Below, piece after piece: positions 39,701 to 50,318 of a DNA stretch of 64,000 nt. The notes beneath the pieces were generated by a model. That model was not told where the DNA came from, did not search any database, and was given only the letters and a program-made list of their open reading frames with translations. The DNA comes from Pterobdella sp. o SKG-2022 (Eukaryota > Annelida > Clitellata > Hirudinida > Piscicolidae). Each line of letters opens with the position of its first letter. Position 1 is the stretch's first letter. The stretch lies in contig OZ038320.1 in NCBI GenBank assembly GCA_964035795.1, positions 2,753,396-2,817,395 of the forward strand. Reading direction: 5' to 3'. The position numbers and the translations under genes were made by a program.

Positions 39701-42633
39701 AAGATACTCTTACGAATTAAGTTTCTCAATAAACCATAGTGTTTGTTTCTATTATATTATTCAATGCATAGTTTAAACAGCGCTATATACCGCCCTTATT
39801 ATGGAACGTTATTATAATGTTGAAAAAAAAACCATACAAGATCAAACAACATCACCTTGAGAGCTGGCCATCTTGTGGTCGATCTTCAAGAGACTTATGA
39901 GGTCCACATTCAGTAATAACTCACATGTCTGTGTCATTTGGATGGTTATGATGATGATTATGATAGTGATGATGATGATTTGGACAACTCTTAACACTAA
40001 AACACATAAACTAACCTACAACTAAAAAACAAACATACAAAAACACCAAAAAAAACAAATTTAACAACATCAAAAACGCCCCACAAACACACACCGAAGC
40101 ACTCCAGATCTTGATATGGTAATTAGAGGTGACAGTGATGATGATAGTTCTGCCTGGTGCTTCTTCATGCAGGCACATACACACACAACCATCCTCAGGC
40201 CATGTCTTGCTTTCTTTGCTGCCATTGGGTGGATGTGGTGTAGTGGTTTGCATTGGAAGCAACATTGAATGTGCTGTTACCTTTTTTAAAAAATGGTATG
40301 CTCATAAAGTATTTTTTGACATGATACCTACTTGTTTAAATATTAGTGATATTATGCTAGCATGGGAACAGAAGTAAATGATGATTTTGGTTTAAACAAT
40401 CATCCAAAACCAATCCTTAACAGTTTTCTGCATAAAAAAGATGTCAAATATTTAGTGAAACGACCATCCCAACATCAAATAAGATGCAATGCATCCCCGT
40501 TACAACCCTCGTTCAACTTTTCTGATATAACTGACTATAATTAGCATTTCAATGACAATCAATAACCCTAACACAGCCACCACCACCAACCCTGACACAG
40601 CCACTACCCACTCCATCACAACCCTTCATTAATGACCTACTACCCCTCCCCCCAATACCAACCTCACAACAGTAGTAACAATCCCCTCTATGAACCTCGA
40701 CACCATCCCTGTCTGGTTCAACTCTCTCCATGTAACCCCTTCGTCTGAGATGAAGTGATGAAGAATACAAATATTCATGATAATGACAAAAATTTCAATT
40801 CTAAGCATAAATAAAACTAATATAGACCCGAAAACCTTGAAAGATAATCTAGTTAACGTAAAATAGCCGGAAATCAATATAATAGAAACAAACACTAAGG
40901 TTTATTGAGAAACTTAATACACGTAAGAGTAGTGTCACACACTAGATAATGTAAGATACTCTTACAAAAAGCTTTGTGTATTAAGTTTCTCAATAAACCT
41001 TAGTGTTTGTTTCTATTATAATAATCTAGTTACTTTTGCATCCTTTTTGATCAAGAAAAACAACTCACACACTCCTACCTTCCACCACATACACAAAAAC
41101 ACATACAAACATACACAAATACACACACACAAAGACAAACAAACCACTAGAAGGCAGATAGAAAATGATGATGGAAGGCTTGGATGTGGTGTAAGTGAAG
41201 ATGGATGACTCATCGGATAGATGGATGGAAGAGGCACTAGTAAAGGAGTTTGGATTAGGGGTTGATGTGAAGAGGTGGTAGTCAGAGGGAGCGAGGCATG
41301 ATGCGAGGTTGTGGATGGTGGAGAAGATGGAAAGAATGCTTGATGTGTTGGTGGAGTAGGCAAGATTCTGTGGGAGTGTTGTTGTGTGTAACTGTAGCTC
41401 TGAGCATCTCAGTGTCTCTTATATGTAACTTATGCATAAAAATTAATTCAATTATTTTGAATTAATTATGCATTAAAAAAGTATGTAACATATTATTTTA
41501 AGAACTTTTTTGTATAGTTTAGAGTGCTTGTCAAAGGTTAAATTCAGGGAAAAAACAATAAAAAACTAAGCTTTGACGCTCAAAAAATGTTTGGTTTATT
41601 GGTAGCAATATTGCAAACCTTCAATAGAGAAGAAGGATGTGGAAAAGTGAACTTGAAGAATCCAGTGTTGGTAGAGATGAGGAGTATGGTGTGATGAGTT
41701 GTCTCATGGAAAGAAGGTGTTGTGGTGATGGATGCATCATGGAATGTTATCTTCAGCTTGGGCTCGCTCAAATTTAGGTCATATGATGTGTCTGTCAGTT
41801 CTATGTTTGATGTACCCAAGGACCTGAGTTATTGGGTTTTATGTGTGTCTATTTCTTGAATGTTTTCATAATTCAGTTAATGTATTTGGCATTAATATTA
41901 AAAACTTTAATATGAAGTTCCAAAAACTATTAATATTGATTTAAACTATGGAATATAGGGGTGTGTAAGATTTAAAGTTCAAAATCAAAAACACAAAAAA
42001 AACTCAAAACTGAGAAAATATTACACAAAATAAGATAATTTAACACACTGATAAAAAGGTTAATTAGAAAATTAATACCTAGTGAATAAAGATATAGCTG
42101 TTGAAATTTTGCTATTTCAATATTTAAAAAACAAGATAACAAACCAGTAAATGAATCGATTTCTGGAAGGAGATTGAGGCACGTTGTTATGTTTGAACGC
42201 ATACACTCCTCCCATGAAAGAAGGCTTCAAGTATTTTGAAACATTGGTATTTCCTGAAAGTAGAAAACGACGAAAATGTTTTTCATTTAATGAATAATTA
42301 ATGAACTAAACTATGAGTTATTTTAAGTTTTAAATATATGCTTGAAACACTTTCAAGATATTATTTTTAAAAATTTTTTTCGAAATTTCAAAATTCTTTT
42401 AATTAAAAAAACTAATTTTTGAAAAATGAATTAAACTGTTAATTCATGGGTTTTTAATTATTATCTGAAAGGTTTTAATCCCTTGTACCTTGTTGACTAA
42501 TTCAAATTAATTTCTAAATAAAGTAACCTGCTTTTATGATAATTTCCTTAAAAAACGTTTCATCTTCATAACAATTAACAGAACAATTTGCTATCTCTTG
42601 AAAGCCATTGAAACAGCACCGCTCTACATCCAT
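30758..42633 (-). CDS. NUP160: Nuclear pore complex protein Nup160 (35 exons)
   Basis: Scaffold subunit of the Y-complex (Nup107-160) of the nuclear pore. Spliced product about 1422 aa (human 1436). Exons: 42633-42528, 42253-42145, 41823-41619, 41367-41145, 40744-40659, 40280-40095, 39928-39856, 39501-39410, 39179-39108, 38931-38793, 38608-38404, 37935-37893, 37764-37654, 37510-37336, 37161-36978, 36826-36666, 36350-36223, 36062-35950, 35825-35755, 35477-35348, 35041-34886, 34707-34584, 34429-34328, 34191-34097, 33864-33768, 33491-33386, 33140-33008, 32900-32858, 32712-32620, 32465-32338, 32161-32069, 31843-31690, 31486-31361, 31240-31133, 30856-30758. Matches to the family include SRNRFIYW and LLISTNTGFFKFTFPHPS in the N-terminal beta-propeller, YHIKIWS, then in the helical part HRLYQLLYSLNVSRKNYR, ADVMFELGWRL, EVVTLLNKHGHFRRALKLC, INLPAWMVDDYK and the final helix (KKITDTLQRHFKLVEST). 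Least certain junctions: exons 6, 16 and 27/28, where several donors are possible. Confidence 0.93.
32485..32552. repeat. GATA microsatellite, NUP160 intron 29
   Basis: Imperfect (GATA)n with GGTA and GACG variants, lying between exons 30 and 29. Confidence 0.9.
34221..34302. repeat. TATC microsatellite, NUP160 intron 23
   Basis: Imperfect (TATC)n mixed with ATTTATC and CATC units. Confidence 0.88.
37791..37870. repeat. TATC microsatellite, NUP160 intron 12
   Basis: Imperfect (TATC)n with TATT variants between exons 13 and 12. Confidence 0.88.
39505..39526. repeat. GT dinucleotide run abutting a NUP160 splice acceptor
   Basis: (GT)n immediately beside exon 8. On the coding strand the (CA)n leads straight into the acceptor ACACAG|CTGG. 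Confidence 0.85.
39685..39756. mobile_element. Half-copy of palindromic element family (copy 3)
   Basis: Shares with copy 1 the stretch GATAATGTAAGATACTCTTAC and the end CTCAATAAACCATAGTGTTT...CTATTATA, but lacks the left arm. TATTATTCA occurs on both sides and may be a target-site duplication. Located in NUP160 intron 7. Confidence 0.7.
40856..41020. mobile_element. Palindromic mobile element (copy 1)
   Basis: Arms of about 45 bp, starting TATAATAGAAACAAACACTA at 40878 and ending with the complement at 41020, surround a short core. A 22-bp extension (ACGTAAAATAGCCGGAAATC...) precedes the left arm and is shared with copy 2. A 12-bp direct repeat ATAATCTAGTTA occurs at 40844-40855 and 41021-41032, immediately outside the element, and looks like a target-site duplication. 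Located in NUP160 intron 4. Confidence 0.85.
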
Positions 42634-43351
42634 TTTTTTTTTAATTATTGCGCTCAAAACATAGACAAAACAGACATAGAAGTGTAAATAACTTTAAACT
42701 TATGAATTAAATTAGTGCTAAAGTTTTTTGAAGTTTTAATGTTTTCATTCATTTTCTAAAACTTTTTTAATTTTAACTTTGTCGTCTGCTTTTTGTACAT
42801 TGTAATTACACTTTTTCAGCTACCTGGTTGTGTATAAAATGTGGTTGCTGAACATATGAATAACTTTTTATAAATTTATTTTTAGGCTAATTTTTGACCA
42901 AGAAAGTGGGGAATATTATGGCGTGTAGGGTAAAGTTTAACTAGTATGTTATATAACTTGACATGAACTTTGAAAAATATTTACTGTAAATTTAAAGCAT
43001 TTGAGCTGGGTTGAGACTTTATTTCGAAATTTTTATAACAAATTATATATATAATAAAGTTTTTGTAATATTCTATATAAAAACATTTCATTTTTTTCGA
43101 TTTTGAATGCTACTTCGAGGGAAGCAATAAGGTGAATGCATCATGCTGTTTTCATCAAACCACCAGATAGTTTGCCTTTTTTTCTCATTCGGGCTAAAGA
43201 CCGGCAAGGGCGGTGTTACCAGGCATATCCTGGTAAAAAGATTAATGCAGCCGATGAGATCTGCCAAAACTGATAAAATTGATGAAAAATTTGGTTCGTA
43301 CGAGAAAGGTTTTGGTGAGCAAATCCAACGTACAGTGGAAATAAGCTCAAG
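42634..43351. other. NUP160 upstream region
   Basis: AT-rich sequence between the NUP160 start and the end of the next minus-strand ORF. It should contain the NUP160 promoter; no motif stands out. Confidence 0.5.
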
Positions 43352-43867
43352 TCAGAAGTTAACGTCGCCTTCTTTCATCTTGGGATTTATTTTGGCGTTG
43401 AGAGCTTCGTTTGCCACATATGACTCGTCCCAGTATTTCTCCATTTTTCTCTTGTATTCAGCCAGCATAAATTTCAATTTTTCTTGATTCTTTTTTCCAA
43501 CGTGATTGCTTTCAAGTATCAGCTTGTCAAGATCCTTTATTATTTTATCATACTGCCACGTGTTGTTTATCTGTTCGTAAAACAATGCAAACTGACTTTC
43601 AACTGCAATTTTCTTTACTGGGGAAGCGTGTTTCTTGCCTGATTTTAGGAACTTTTTGGCTGCTTCAGTAGTGCCAATTTTGGGTAGGGTTTTTTTGGTA
43701 TACAGGATGGATATTTTTTCTACAGAAGAGAAAGTGAGGTTAACTATTGAAATAGGGTAACGAATCTTTTTGGCTCCACGTGGCTTTCTAGATGCATTAA
43801 CTATTTTCTTTTGGGAATCTTCGTTTGGGGTGATGGAAGGTAGAATGGTTTTGTTGTCTTTCGACAT
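43352..43867 (-). CDS. Hypothetical intronless basic protein, 171 aa
   Basis: I do not recognise this protein. An uninterrupted ORF starts at ATG (MSKDNKTILPSITPNEDS). The N-terminal half is Lys/Arg-rich, with SRKPRGAKKIRYPISIVNLT, KKTLPKIGTTEAAKKFL and SGKKHASPVKK. The C-terminal half is predicted-helical and charged, with DKIIKDLDKLILESNHVGKK and KLKFMLAEYKRKMEKYWDES. There is no signal peptide or membrane segment. A basic head plus helical tail would suit a nucleic-acid or cytoskeleton-binding small protein, but that is speculation. A random ORF of this size is unlikely in such AT-rich DNA, and the composition looks protein-like. The absence of introns contrasts with its neighbours and could mean a retrocopy. 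Confidence 0.6.
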   Translation of the reverse strand: MSKDNKTILPSITPNEDSQKKIVNASRKPRGAKKIRYPISIVNLTFSSVEKISILYTKKTLPKIGTTEAAKKFLKSGKKHASPVKKIAVESQFALFYEQINNTWQYDKIIKDLDKLILESNHVGKKNQEKLKFMLAEYKRKMEKYWDESYVANEALNAKINPKMKEGDVNF

Positions 43868-45451
43868 TGTCAATCAATAAATCACAACCAGGATGAAATC
43901 ACAAACCAAAATTTTTTATAACTTTCTTATTCAAGAGTAGGAAACAATGAGAGGATATCACATGCTTTGCTTAACCTTTGTTTCTAGGAGGCGTTTAATT
44001 TTATAATTTTTGATATTTATATAATACTCAAACACTAATACTTATGCATTATTTCATCTGATTTTAATATAATTTTGAATAATAATATAAAATTATTAAG
44101 CTTTTTTTGATTATATAAGCTGTTGTAAAATTGAGTTAAACGCAGAATTTTAAGTATTTTTTTCACACTCCAGTTTGATATAAAAAATAAGTTTTTATTA
44201 GAGTTATAATAACTTTCATAGACAGTTTAGATCTTGATCTAGTTTACTTGCCTGTTTCTAGGTCAAAAATCATATAATTTACTTGCTACAAAAACAATAA
44301 AATATTCTCTATCACTAACATCGCTTTAGTCCTTCTCATTCCACAACTATGAAACTTAAACATAATAAAAGCATTATATTTTTTAAATGGAAATTGTTTA
44401 TGATGCTCTTCTAGCTTCCAACCCTGCTAGGCTTTTTTTCTTTTTTCTCAGAATTCATTTTTGTCTTTGCTACTTCAGATCGGTCACTTCCACTTTAACA
44501 TCTTTATTTTACAATCGGCCTATATGGTTTTTTTTTTGGCTTACCTTCTATATTTATAGCTTTCTATCTACGTTTCCCTCTTCTCTGTTCCTTTTAGTGT
44601 TTCACAGAAATTTTTTCTTTTACCTAATGCATTTATTTATATATACTTTTCATCATAATCGTTTTATCAATGCTTGCTTTCTGCGAAGTTTTTGCTAACA
44701 ACATTAAAATTTTTTCTTCTTTCTTTTTTTTTTTTCTTTCTTCAACTCTTGAAAAGCTAACTTTTTATCTTAATTTTATTCTTTGTTCAAGTGATTTTAC
44801 GCATCTTAAACTCAACCTTAATTTCAATTTAACCGATCTCTGAATACTTTCCTCTTTTCTATAACAACCTTCCTCGACATTTTTATACATACTATCTTCT
44901 TCTTTCACAGTTTTTAACTTTTCCCAGATTCAACTGTAATTCAATATAATTTAATATTTATAACGTCAAACATAGTTTTTAAAGTATTAGCTCATTGAAG
45001 TACTTTTTATAGATTATATGTTCTTTTAGAGACGTAAGTATCTTGTATTTTAAAATTTTAGTTGACGTAAAATAGTCGGAAATCAATATAATAGAAACAA
45101 ACACTATGGTTTATTGAGAAACTTAATACACGAAGCTTTTCGTAAAAATATCTTAAATTATCAAGTATCACACTTAATGATGCTTATAATGCTTCGTGTA
45201 TTAAATTTCTCAATAAACCATAGTGTTTGATTCTATTATATTATAATTTTCGTTTTTATTCTACACAAAATGAGGTTTTTTAAAAATATTCATATTATGA
45301 AAAAACTAAAATTTTCGACAAATACAACTTTGGCACAATTTTCAAAAATTTAAATTAAAGTTAAACTACTTTTGTATGACTTGACTTTAATTGAACAGCC
45401 AATCAAAATTATCGCTCTTCACTTCTGGAATCTAGCCGCTCCCAATCTAAA
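43868..45451. other. Intergenic, contains one palindromic element
   Basis: Divergent spacing between the minus-strand basic ORF and the GST. Apart from the element at 45064-45240 it is AT-rich, with T-rich pseudo-ORFs (e.g. 44387-44698) lacking any domain. Confidence 0.55.
45064..45240. mobile_element. Palindromic mobile element (copy 2)
   Basis: Same left extension (GACGTAAAATAGTCGGAAAT) and the same arms as copy 1, from TATAATAGAAAC at 45087 to CTATTATA at 45240. The core is different in sequence and partly inverted. Flanks AATTTTAGTT (left) and AATTTTCGTT (right) resemble a slightly diverged target-site duplication. It lies about 210 bp upstream of the GST start codon. Confidence 0.8.
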
Positions 45452-46102
45452 ATGTCTGTAGGTGCTCATTTGTATTACTTTAACGGCCGTGGGAGAGCCG
45501 AGTTTACAAGACTTCTTCTAACAGTGGGTGGCATTAAATTTGAAGAAACTGATTTGAATACTAAGGAGGAATTTCTCGAACTAAAACCAACGCTGTTGTT
45601 TGGTCAGTTGCCACTTTTGAAATTGGACGGGGAAAGTTTTGTACAAAGTGGAGCTATCGCTCGAGCTCTTGCACGAAAATTTGACTTGTATGGAAAAACT
45701 ACGGCTGATCAAAACAAAGTTGATTGTTATTTTGAAGGAACAAGAGATTTTTATACGCCTTTTATTCCTATAGGATTTACTACTCGTTTTGATGAAGTAG
45801 TAGAAAAATCAAAACCAACAATTGAAAAATATCTTCCAATTTATGACAAACTTCTTTTGGGTGGTGGAGAACAAGACTATTTGGTTGGTGGGTCACTAAC
45901 TATTGCAGACCTAGGGCTTTTGGAGGTTTTATTAGCCATTATTGACTATCATGGAAAAGAAGTGTTTGAAAAGTACAAGGGAATCGAAAAGTTTTTAGCT
46001 AAGATATCCACTGAGAAATTTTATCAATTTTATGTTAAAGAAATTAGGAAGCCAAAGAATACTCAAGAGTATGTGGATGGAGTAAAAAAAGTTCTGTTTT
46101 AA
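45452..46102 (+). CDS. Sigma-class glutathione S-transferase / prostaglandin-D synthase-like
   Basis: Cytosolic GST of 216 aa, the usual family length, in a single exon. The N-terminal thioredoxin-like domain has the catalytic Tyr in HLYYFNGRGRAEFTRLLL. It is followed by the glutathione-binding cis-Pro stretch GQLPLLKLDGE and the QSGAIARALARKF motif, equivalent to the QSxAI motif that holds the glutathione gamma-glutamyl group. The C-terminal all-helical domain includes the buried LTIADLGLLEVL motif, corresponding to the usual N-capping box region. Sigma class is chosen from the YFNGRGRAE start; whether it makes prostaglandin D2 cannot be told. Start: first ATG, 20 nt after an in-frame stop region. 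Lack of introns is unusual beside intron-rich neighbours and may reflect retroposition or intron loss. Confidence 0.95.
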   Translation: MSVGAHLYYFNGRGRAEFTRLLLTVGGIKFEETDLNTKEEFLELKPTLLFGQLPLLKLDGESFVQSGAIARALARKFDLYGKTTADQNKVDCYFEGTRDFYTPFIPIGFTTRFDEVVEKSKPTIEKYLPIYDKLLLGGGEQDYLVGGSLTIADLGLLEVLLAIIDYHGKEVFEKYKGIEKFLAKISTEKFYQFYVKEIRKPKNTQEYVDGVKKVLF

Positions 46103-46970
46103 AATTGATTTGGTACATACTTCTCAAGTTCATGGCCATTCCCATAGATGAAGTTATAAATCGTTTATGATTTCCATTTTTCAGAGTTCACTTTAGTTTC
46201 AGAACTTTCAGTTTTAGATTATTTTTGTTGTTTTCATGTATTAGTTCTGTTTCATATTCTAAAACATTACTTTTATTGCTCATTCTTTTGTGCCTCAGTA
46301 AACATTATTTTTAAATTGTAATACTCCCTTGCATCCATGTGTATTTCATTTTCACATTTTTAGATCTGCTTCTTGAATGGCTAGTTTGTTATAATTCAAT
46401 ATATTTGCCCTGTGTTTAGTTATTTTATGAATAAAGGTTTTGGTTCATTTCTGAAAATTGTTTCATTAAAATGAAGGGTATTTGGCTCAAGAAATGAAGC
46501 AGTAAAATTTTTATAAAATAGATAACTTGAGACGGACACAAAAAAGGTTCTAGTATTCTATCAAAATCCCTAAAAAAGAGGTATTTATCCAAGGTATATT
46601 GCTTAATACAGTTTCAATAATGGGAGAACTCTAGGCTGAATACACAAAGAAGTTCTCTACCTCAATATAGCCTTTTATCCCTTAAAACTTTCAAAAATAT
46701 TATACGCATAAAAATAGAAATTGTTTAATTTGATTCAGTTTAAAATAAGTTATAAATATAGTGGTTAACCTATTGCACAAAAAACTTGGTATTGTTGTAT
46801 GTAATGAAGTTTTGATAAAAACTCAAGTTTTAGCCATGATTGCATGCAGACTTCATCTAAAAAGAGATTTCATTTGAACAATTATTAACATAAATAACCA
46901 TTAATTCAATTTTTAAAAATCATATACAATTTCACTGGTTCAATTTTCAACGGAAAACTTCTCAACAACC
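46103..46970. other. Intergenic, tail-to-tail GST / OXNAD1
   Basis: Holds the GST 3'UTR and presumably that of OXNAD1. No coding block seen. Confidence 0.55.
46430..46435 (+). terminator. Candidate GST polyadenylation signal
   Basis: AATAAA followed by a GT-rich stretch (GGTTTTGGTT), about 330 bp after the stop codon, a reasonable poly(A) site context. Confidence 0.6.
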
Positions 46971-49965
46971 TCACCACCACTTTTCATAGCGGATATTTGC
47001 ATCTTTTAAACCGGTGTTTCTCAACATATCACTAACATCATCAATCATATTATAAGGACCACAAACGTAAGCAATCAAGGAAAAAACATCGCCAAATTTA
47101 TCTATTATCCTTTTCTTCAATGATACTTCATCCAGTCTTTTGCGGTCTGGGAGGAAACATGAAGGTGTTTAGAAATTATTGTATGCTAATGTTAATGAAG
47201 ATGTAGAGCATAAGAAATGAAAAGTTGAAAAAAAAATTTCAATATGTTTATATTCAACATTGTTAATCAACAGATTGAAATTTCACTGAAATTTTACTAG
47301 AAAACTTGTTTTGAAAGCCACATGATGAGCAAAACATAATTCTTAATTCAATTATGTAACTATAGAAATTTGAAAAGCTTTTTTTTATAAAAAGATTAAA
47401 CCAAAATGCGTTTATTCCATTAACAAAATAAAAGATAAAAATATACTGGTGATGGTAACAGCTGAAGAGTGCGTATCTTGACTTCCACATTCTCCTCCTG
47501 TCACTATAAATTCCACACTGAAACCTTCTTTGATACAGGCTAGTCGTTCTATTTCTTTCTACAGTGGTGTGATGCCGGTGTTGATACAAGAAATTATTGT
47601 ATTGTATATTCCAGTGATATTAACAGTGTATTATATGTTTATCATGCATTACAGAAATAAGCAACCTAAAATGAAAACGGATGTAAAACGATGATGGCTA
47701 GGGGTTACTTTACCCGCATGAAAAAAATAAAAAACGCCCTTCCGCTACATATAAAACACGCAACATCTATAAAGAAAAGCGCGTTATAAATACCGCATTA
47801 CATTACATTATACCTCGCAACTACTATACCAAAAACACTTCCCCAACCTTGAAAATAAGTTCATCTACGGAAGAAGCCGAGTAGATCAAATGAATCTTTT
47901 TGTTCATGGTGAGTCTGGGATCATTATCAGCAGCAACCACATCACAACCGTCATTAAAACAATTGTTATCAGCTCCGGTATTATTCTTAGTTGAAGTGCT
48001 ATTATTAATATGACTATTTATAATATTGAGGTTATTATTATTATTTAAATTATTATTATGATTTTTATTATTGAGGTTATTATTTTTGTTGTTTTTGCAA
48101 TAATGTGCGACATGTCTGTATATAGAGATGATAGGGTTGATTCCGACACCACCGGCAACCAATAAAACATTTAAATTATTATTTTTGTCAGTAATGTTTT
48201 CATTATTATTATTATTGTTAATGGTTAGAAGGTGCCTGTTGATATCAAAGGTTATTTCTCCCCCTATTGATATGCCCACGTTAATGCCTTCTTTGCACTA
48301 AAAATATAACAATAACAATATTTTTTTCTTATTATTCAGGCTATTGTAAATTCGTTTATAAATTTAAGCAAAAAAGTAATTGAGATTAATTAGTTTTAGA
48401 GGACAACTATAATGAAGAAATACTACAAAACAAATTCTCATGATCTAATACTTCCAAGGATTTATTAAAAAGCGATTGATAGCATGAAAATTCTTGTTGA
48501 AACCACCAAGACATCACTAAAAATTGGCCATATATTCAACCTAAAGTTTAATGCTATGTTAAACCAAAGAAGTAATGATATATTGAGTACAAGCTAAAAC
48601 CTGTGTATGGACCCATTGGGTAGGAGGAAAGGTTGACCTCTTTACTGCTAACTGCAGCTGTCTGAAGGATCTGGATTGGTCAATGAGCGCGTGTTAGCCT
48701 TTTATAGCGTTGTAGGTCAGAAAGCTTTGAGCTTTAATAAAAATATAAAGTATATTAAACTGGAAACTCCTCAAATTAATGGCACTAAAATCTTATTCGT
48801 TTTATTGCTTCTTGAAACCAATGTTGCATTTTATTAGCAATTGACTAATTTAACCAAAAAAAGCTAAGTCCTTTATACAGCTTGAAAGTAAATAGTTAAA
48901 AATAAATTTCAAAATTTCTTGTAAAAATGTAGCATAAGCATATGGCAAAATTTGAAAAATTAAGAAAAGTATTTGAAATGGAATAGAGTAAAATAAAACG
49001 CGGAACAGCAGCTGTTCTTGTTGAAAATGACAAGAATATGCTGAATTATAGGATATACACAGAAAATAAATTGAAGATAGTTTTGATAATTACTTGAGAT
49101 GTTCTGGAGAAGAACAGATGGAATAGCCAGCCACCTTTAAAATAATACTTTTATCGGTATTTTTATTACCACTATTAATATCACTATCATCCCTATTAAA
49201 ATTAATATTACTACTATTCCTAGTAGTACTATGACTTAGAATTCAAACACAGGAACTCATGTGAAATGATGAGGGTCAAAATGTTCAAAAAGCTTAGCCA
49301 TAACTACATTGCTTGGCAAACTAGGGTGGGTTCAACATAAACTTGAAAAAGATGCACTTTGTGAACTTAAAGAATATACAACCTTGTCTATTCCTGGAGC
49401 TTGAAAATCTACCCTAGAAATAAAGATTCTAGATTATGTATAGGATTATATATATGGCATCATCACCCACCATTGCCCAGCCTCAAAATGAAATGAAGGA
49501 TCGGAAACATGGAGAGTGAGAGACTTGACTGAAGTTGAGAGATCCTTGGTGGCTATGACTTCGGCATTCACTCCCTCTGCTTTGCTCTGTCACCATGTAC
49601 CCCAATAGATTGTTATTTATTGGATAGTGACAGTAATTTTGCGTTTATTTTAGTTGATAATTTTCAAGTAATTAGAATTTTTTGTTTTCTAAATTGAGTG
49701 AAGTGAGACTTAAATCATACTGGATATAAATTTAATAGAATGAATTGAATTAAAAAGCTTAAATATGCGCAAAATATAAGTTGACATGCACATTCTACCA
49801 TGGGATAGTTTGAAACTTTCTCAGAATTGAACTTGGTTGGAGGATTAGAGCACCAATGTCTGCATTTTTAACAATCTTAAAATATGGCACTGTTTGAAGA
49901 TAATGGCAAACTGACCTTAAGTTGAAAAACCTCTTCACGTGTAGTTTTTTTAACAATAAAGTCAT
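46971..49965 (-). CDS. OXNAD1: OXNAD1-type oxidoreductase, NAD-binding domain protein (8 exons)
   Basis: Ferredoxin-reductase-fold flavoprotein, mitochondrial by family precedent; physiological substrate not established. Exons: 49965-49916, 49584-49471, 49413-49383, 49134-49094, 48670-48601, 48297-47848, 47558-47447, 47146-46971; product about 347 aa (human 312). The predicted start gives MTLLLKKLHVKRFFNLS, a typical matrix-targeting presequence, though exon 1 rests on this and on splice phase only. Family matches: SVKSLTLHV..PSFHFEAGQWVDF, the flavin motif GYSICSSPEH, LAVKRSTFPPTQWVH, the NAD-binding GGVGINPIISIYRH, YVCGPYNMI and the invariant C-terminal YEKWW. Extra length is an Asn-rich insertion of about 65 residues in exon 6, between HVAHYCK and KIHLIYSA, encoded by AAT repeats. 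Head-to-head with SYAP1. Confidence 0.93.
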
Positions 49966-50318
49966 TAAAAAAATTTCTCAGCTACTTACTTATGAAGTTT
50001 CAAAAAGATATGAAATTTATTTCTTTTATAAAAGTTAAAACAGGACTTAAGTAGCATTTAAAAGTTTTCCTTAATGGTTGGACGAAACGCACTAAAAAAG
50101 TAATTTTGAAAAAAATTTATTTTTTTATTTCTTTTTGATTGATAACAATGATTAATTTTTAGAATATATAAATAATCATTTTATTTCTCAATTAATGCTA
50201 CTTTCTATTAATAGCTCACAACATCGACAAAGCCATTGTATTGGTGACCAGTTTTTAAGCTAAAATTAACTTTGTTTATTACTTTATTATTTTAAAAAGC
50301 GTAGAATTGTAAACCAAA
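49966..50318. promoter_or_regulatory. Compact intergenic region between divergent OXNAD1 and SYAP1
   Basis: Only 353 bp separate the two proposed start codons, which face away from each other, so both promoters and 5'UTRs must share this segment unless upstream non-coding exons exist. No TATA box at a convincing distance can be singled out in such AT-rich sequence. Confidence 0.55.

Noticed and set aside
44387..44698. 103-codon Phe-rich ORF
   Set aside because: T-rich DNA translated as Phe/Leu/Tyr; no membrane-protein family resemblance and no splice signals.
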